From: Halosimplex salinum
GTDB lineage: Archaea > Halobacteriota > Halobacteria > Halobacteriales > Haloarculaceae
Reading direction: 5' to 3'
Length of the DNA stretch: 64,000 bases
NCBI RefSeq assembly: GCF_003730195.1
Contig: NZ_QWGG01000003.1
Coordinates: forward strand, 1 to 64,000
The notes under the pieces are model-generated. The model made no database searches. It was not told the origin of the DNA and worked only from the letters and a program-made list of their open reading frames with translations. Position 1 is the first letter of the stretch. Each line of letters begins with the position of its first letter. Made by a program: the position numbers and the translations under genes. Of this stretch, positions 60,170-64,000 are shown piece after piece.

Positions 60170-61084
60170 ATGCCCACCGTCGAACCGGTCGACAGCGGCG
60201 GCGGAGTCGACGGACGTTCCGACGGATCGTCCGAGACCGAGAGCGCCGAGACCGTCGAATACGGGGGCGAGGGACGACGACTGTGCTACGCGGAGTACGG
60301 CGACCCGAACGGCGAACCACTGATCTTCCTCCACGGGACGCCCGGATCGCGCGTGCTGGGAGCGCTGTACGACGAGGCGGCCACGACACAGGGCGTCCGG
60401 GTTATCGCACCCGACAGGCCGGGGTTCGGGCGGTCGAGCCCGTGGCCGGGCCGTCGCGCGACCGATGTCGACGGGTGGGCCGAGCCGCTACTGGCGGAGG
60501 CCGACGTCTCGACCGCCCGCGTCGTCGCGTTTTCGGGCGGATCGGCGGATGCACTGGCGCTGGCCGCCACTCGCGGCAGCCTCGTCGAACGGGTCGACCT
60601 CGTCTCGGGGGCACCGCCGCCGTCGGTCGCCGCCGAGACGCCCCGTCTTCAGCGGGGCCTCGGTCGAGTCGCCGCGCGGACGCCCGCTCTCCTCGCCGCC
60701 GGCTTCCGCGGACAGGCGTGGCTGGCCGCGCGCGGGTCACCGTCGACGGTGATCGGACAGTACACCGAGGATCCCGCCGAGATACCCGAAACCGACGCCG
60801 AGCTGGTGGCCCGGGACTTCGTCGAAAGCTGCCGAGAGTCACGGAACGGGGTGGTGACGGAACTCGCCTGGGTGGTCGACGACTGGGGGGTTTCGGTAGG
60901 TGACGTCGACTGTCCAGTTCGTCTCTGGCACGGCGAGCGCGACGAAAACGTCCCCGTCGGCGACGCGGAGCGACTGAGCGACCGGCTCCCGGACGGGCGG
61001 CTGACGACGCTGGACGCCGACCACCTGACTGCGCTCCTGTCGAGTCCGGATCTCGTTCTCGGTCCCGTCGGCCCCCGAGATTGA
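60170..61084 (+). CDS. Alpha/beta hydrolase, nucleophile elbow AFSGG
   Basis: A 304-residue protein of the alpha/beta-hydrolase fold: oxyanion HGTPGSR (about 55-61), DRPGFGRSSP (about 83-92), nucleophile Ser in VVAFSGGSAD (about 124, Ala where most family members have Gly) and the late Asp/His (GERDENVP about 263 and DADHLT about 286). The first about 30 residues are acidic and low in complexity. It is followed after 25 bp by a second hydrolase, so both likely form one unit. Substrate unknown. Confidence 0.85.
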   Translation: MPTVEPVDSGGGVDGRSDGSSETESAETVEYGGEGRRLCYAEYGDPNGEPLIFLHGTPGSRVLGALYDEAATTQGVRVIAPDRPGFGRSSPWPGRRATDVDGWAEPLLAEADVSTARVVAFSGGSADALALAATRGSLVERVDLVSGAPPPSVAAETPRLQRGLGRVAARTPALLAAGFRGQAWLAARGSPSTVIGQYTEDPAEIPETDAELVARDFVESCRESRNGVVTELAWVVDDWGVSVGDVDCPVRLWHGERDENVPVGDAERLSDRLPDGRLTTLDADHLTALLSSPDLVLGPVGPRD

Positions 61085-61109
61085 TTGATGCGGCGGGCGA
61101 CCCGTCGGT

Positions 61110-61961
61110 ATGGTCGACCGAACGCACGAGACCGCTGTCGTCGACGGCCACCGCCTCCACTACGTCGCCGCCGGAGCGGCCGACGCGCCGACACTGCTCC
61201 TCCTGCACGGCGGGATCATCGACGCCGCCTACGTGAGCTGGGGCGCCGTGATCGAACCGCTGGGCCGCGAGTACCGCGTCCTCGCGCCCGATCTCCTGGG
61301 ATACGGCCGGAGTGCCAAACCCGACGTGACCTACTCGCTCGCCACGCACGTCGACGTGGTCGAGTCGTTCGTGGACACGGTGGGTCTCGACTCCCCCGCC
61401 GTCGCCGGCATCTCCATGGGCGGCGGGATCGCGTTCGGACTCGCCCTCCGCTCGCCCGACCTCGTCGATCGGCTGGTGGCTATCGACAGCTACGGTCTCG
61501 GCCGCGAACTCGCGAACGGTCGGCTCACGGCCCTGCTCTCCGGGACCGAACTGCCGAACAGGCTCGCTATCGCGATCATGCGCCGGAGTCGCGGATTCAC
61601 GAAGGCGAGTCTGGGTAACATCGTCCACGACACCGACCGCCTGTCGGCCGACGCGGTCGACGCGGTCTGGGAGGAGACCAAACGGCCCGGCGTGGGCAGG
61701 GCGTACCGGAGCTTCAGAGCCGCCGAAGTCACGAGCGACGGGTACCGGACGGACTTCACCGACCGGCTGGACGACCTCGACGTTCCGACGTGCTTGCTCC
61801 ACGGCGAACACGACGAGGTGTTCCCACACCGCTGGAGCGAGCGCGCGGCCGCCCGGATCCCGGACAGCGAGTTCCGCCTCCTGGCGGACTGCGCCCACTG
61901 GGCGCCGCGGGAGCGACCCGACGTCGTGGTCGAACTGATCTCCGAATTCCTCCCGCAGTGA
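61110..61961 (+). CDS. Alpha/beta hydrolase
   Basis: A 283-residue alpha/beta-hydrolase: HGGIIDA (about 33-39), DLLGYGRSAKP (about 61-71), nucleophile Ser in AGISMGGG (about 100), Asp in GEHDEVFP (about 231) and His in DCAHWAPRE (about 260). The motif GxSxG is intact. It may hydrolyse esters or C-C bonds; no specific family member is evident. The 258-bp gap after it (61962-62219) contains no gene that I can support. Confidence 0.88.
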   Translation: MVDRTHETAVVDGHRLHYVAAGAADAPTLLLLHGGIIDAAYVSWGAVIEPLGREYRVLAPDLLGYGRSAKPDVTYSLATHVDVVESFVDTVGLDSPAVAGISMGGGIAFGLALRSPDLVDRLVAIDSYGLGRELANGRLTALLSGTELPNRLAIAIMRRSRGFTKASLGNIVHDTDRLSADAVDAVWEETKRPGVGRAYRSFRAAEVTSDGYRTDFTDRLDDLDVPTCLLHGEHDEVFPHRWSERAAARIPDSEFRLLADCAHWAPRERPDVVVELISEFLPQ

Positions 61962-62219
61962 CCGACCGGGAGCCGCCGATTTCTCCGCATTCACGACCGG
62001 ACGACCGCGTTTCTCCGTTCTCCGAAGTCGCCCTCGTTCAGCCCCAGCCGACTGGCATAAATCGAATGTCGCGATATGAAATCAGCACCGCGGCGGGAAC
62101 CGGAGCCTGCGCTACGGGCGGTCGAAACGTCTGGATTCCCCAGGAAGAATCGGCGAGCGCGCCCTCGAACCGGCAGATTCCGACCGATCGAACGGCGAGG
62201 CCGTTCGTGACGGGAGCGG

Positions 62220-63545
62220 CTACAGCGCGTCGAGGAAGGCGTCGACGGCGCCGCTCTCGGGGTGGCAGTGGCAGTAGGTGCCCAGCGTCCGGTACTCGGT
62301 GAGGCCGTCCCGACTGTCGGCGATGCCGTCGCCGCGTTCCACGTCGAAGGCGAAGCGGGCGTCGGAAGCGGGGTCGGCTATGGAGTAGTGGAACTCGTGG
62401 CCCCGCCGCGTTTCGCCGGTGTCCGCGGTGAGCGTGTCCGCCGTCGCGACGAGTTCGACGTGGTCGAGCGCCTGGTACCGGTCGTGCATCTGCACGTCCG
62501 CGGGGAGGACACCGGCCATCTCGTGCGTGTCGCCGTCGACAGTCGTGAGCGACTCCGAGAGCGCCATCAGCCCGCCGCACTCCCCGAGGACGGGGAGGCC
62601 GTCGGCGGCGCGGTCGGCGAGAGTGTCGAGCGCCGGGCTCTCCGCGAGCGCGGCGGCGTGGCGCTCTGGATACCCGCCGGGGAGGTAGACGCCGTCGCAG
62701 TCGGGCAGGTCCTCGCCGTTCGCGGGTTCGAAGGTGACGAGTTCACCCCGGTCGCGGACCCGTTCGAGCGTCGCCGGGTAGACGAAACAGAACGCCTCGT
62801 CGCGCGCGACGGCGATCCGGGGGCGAGCGGAGTCCTCGGTCGTAGTTCGTCCGGGCGCCTGCTCCGCGGAGTCCGGTTCCGGCTCTGGCGGCGTCCGAGC
62901 CACCTCACGCAGACGATCCGTCCGGAGGTGTTCGGCTGCGGCGTCCAGCGCCTCGGCGTCGATCGGCGCCTCCTCGCCCATGTGGAGACCGAGGTGACGG
63001 TCGGGGATCGCCAGGTCGTCGCTGGGCGGGATCCGGCCGAAGTAGGTCATCCCCTCCGGGAGCGCGCCGCGGATCCCCTCGGCGTGGCGGCCGCCGTGGG
63101 CGCGCTGGGCGACGACGCCCGCCACGTCGACGTCCCGGCCAGCGGTTCGAGCGTACTCCCGGAAACCTAGCGCCGTCGCGGCGACGCTCTCCATCCCGGC
63201 GCTGGCGTCGACGACGAGCACGACGGGGAGGTCGAGCGTCTCGGCGACCATCGCGGTGCTGGAGCCGTCGCCGTCGTAGAGACCCATGACGCCCTCGACG
63301 ACGCAGATGTCGCCGTCACCGCGGTGGTAGTTGCGACGCAGACCGTCGGGGCCCTGCAACCAGCGGTCGAGCGTTCGGGAGGGGCGCCCCGCGACGCGTT
63401 CGTGGTGGCTCGGGTCGATGAAGTCAGGGCCGGCCTTCGCCGGCTGGACGGCGATCCCCTCCCGGTCGAGCGCCCGGACGGTCGCGAGCGTCGCCACGGT
63501 CTTCCCGACGCCCGAACTCGTCCCGCCGAGGACGAACCCATTCAC
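62220..63545 (-). CDS. cbiA: Cobyrinic acid a,c-diamide synthase
   Basis: A 441-residue cobalamin-synthesis enzyme that amidates the a and c side chains using glutamine and ATP. The N-terminal ATPase domain has the deviant Walker A GTSSGVGKT (8-16) and AGPDFIDPSHH (about 38-48). The C-terminal triad-type glutamine amidotransferase domain has the nucleophile Cys in LGECGGLMAL (about 321) and the His motif RGHEFHYS (about 383-390). It overlaps the upstream cbiE-like gene by 4 nt, so a cbi operon on the minus strand continues past the window edge. Confidence 0.94.
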   Translation of the reverse strand: MNGFVLGGTSSGVGKTVATLATVRALDREGIAVQPAKAGPDFIDPSHHERVAGRPSRTLDRWLQGPDGLRRNYHRGDGDICVVEGVMGLYDGDGSSTAMVAETLDLPVVLVVDASAGMESVAATALGFREYARTAGRDVDVAGVVAQRAHGGRHAEGIRGALPEGMTYFGRIPPSDDLAIPDRHLGLHMGEEAPIDAEALDAAAEHLRTDRLREVARTPPEPEPDSAEQAPGRTTTEDSARPRIAVARDEAFCFVYPATLERVRDRGELVTFEPANGEDLPDCDGVYLPGGYPERHAAALAESPALDTLADRAADGLPVLGECGGLMALSESLTTVDGDTHEMAGVLPADVQMHDRYQALDHVELVATADTLTADTGETRRGHEFHYSIADPASDARFAFDVERGDGIADSRDGLTEYRTLGTYCHCHPESGAVDAFLDAL

Positions 63546-64000
63546 GAGCCCTCTCCTCGCGAGTCCGCCCCTCCCGAGCCGCCTCCTCCCGAGTCTGCCG
63601 TCTCCGCCCGGACGACGAGCACCGAGAGGTCGGAGAACGGCGTCTCGTCCGGGCCGGAGCCGCCCGCGTGAGTCGCCAGTTCTCCGAGAGACGTCCGCGT
63701 GACGGCCTCGTCGTCGTGCGTCAGTCGCTCGTACACCAGCGCGGTCAGCGAGTCGCTCGCGCCGGCATCGAGCAGGTCGGCGGCGACGTCACCGGGCATC
63801 ACGTCGTAGGGTCGCGGGAGGACGAGCAGGTGACGCTCGCCGGCGTCCGCGCGGAGGCGTTCGCGGTCGGCGGCGAGGTCGCCGCGCTTGTGGAGCGTGA
63901 CGAACGTCGAGTCCTCCATAGGAGTCCGAGCGCGACTGGCCGCGATCTGGAGCGAGGAGATGCCCGGGATCACACGGACCGGTCGGTCGACCGCTCGCTC
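63542..64000 (-). CDS. cbiE: Cobalt-precorrin-7 (C5)-methyltransferase, CbiE-like (partial)
   Basis: Only the C-terminal 152 residues are in the window. VRVIPGISSLQIAASRA, then WED-like FVTLHKRGDL and a SAM-methylase tetrapyrrole-family C-terminal strand with YERLTHDDE and SDLSVLVVRAET match CbiE. It would methylate C-5 of the corrin ring. The last residues are a Gly/Ser/Glu tail. Its stop codon overlaps the cbiA start (ATGA). The N-terminus lies past position 64000. Confidence 0.8.
   Translation of the reverse strand, partial: ERAVDRPVRVIPGISSLQIAASRARTPMEDSTFVTLHKRGDLAADRERLRADAGERHLLVLPRPYDVMPGDVAADLLDAGASDSLTALVYERLTHDDEAVTRTSLGELATHAGGSGPDETPFSDLSVLVVRAETADSGGGGSGGADSRGEGS

Noticed and set aside
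61962-62219. Possible small gene starting at the ATG near 62067
   Set aside because: The frame reads into the antisense of cbiA without a protein-like pattern, and I see no ribosome-binding site or homology.

Overview
The window is chromosomal DNA from a haloarchaeon (class Halobacteria). Evidence: strongly acidic proteins throughout; G+C clearly above 60% by eye over most of the window; archaeal information-processing genes (ribosomal proteins S24e and S27ae, two replication factor C small-subunit proteins, a fused Kae1-Bud32 protein, the ubiquitin-like SAMP2); archaeal TATA boxes with very short leaders; Bat-type HTH regulators; twin-arginine signal peptides; and a PGF-CTERM tail. I cannot fix the genus; a member of the Haloarculaceae is a guess.

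Region 1-5687 is different. It is visibly less G+C-rich, carries a tyrosine integrase next to the 3' end of a tRNA-Thr gene, and holds a shortened type IIG-like restriction-modification protein, two small unknown genes (one a zinc-knuckle/HNH-like protein), and long non-coding stretches with repeats and a terminator-like hairpin. I read it as the tRNA-proximal end of an integrated element whose other end lies left of the window.

From 5688 to 28.6 kb the content is core or near-core: tRNA-Thr, an enoyl-CoA hydratase, NAD synthase, tRNA-Gly, a Tat-exported subtilase divergent from a BsuPI-type protease-inhibitor-like protein, a large PAS/GAF/HTH sensor, RfcC, S24e-S27ae, a truncated TatC-like protein, an SDR, a cupin, Kae1-Bud32, a Usp protein, a PQQ-type beta-propeller, an ITPase, a PIN-like two-gene unit, a TrkA protein, a CopZ-like protein and RfcA. 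From 28.7 to 37.1 kb come SAMP2, two redoxins around a GNAT gene, two phosphohexomutases, GIY-YIG, LarB, a 55-residue histone-fold-like protein, RpiA, and four tiny Cys-rich zinc proteins. From 37.5 to 50.9 kb come secreted beta-propellers, several membrane proteins, an AI-2E family transporter, a divergent pair of two-domain rhodaneses, an HPP protein, a DUF106 (EMC3/YidC-like) protein and an aldo/keto reductase. The last part holds a calcium-repeat HExxH protein, a Gln-rich protein, a VapBC module with a perfect operator palindrome, UvrB, a large Tat-exported beta-propeller, a MOSC protein, a Bat-like regulator, two alpha/beta hydrolases, and the start of a cobalamin cluster (CbiA and a partial CbiE).

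The non-coding signals I consider most worth following are a dispersed element of about 105-118 bp with two hairpins (three copies, at 9177, 41032 and 41239), a palindrome-dense intergenic region at 34971-35202, and a pair of near-identical 18-mers upstream of two transcription units inside the integrated element.
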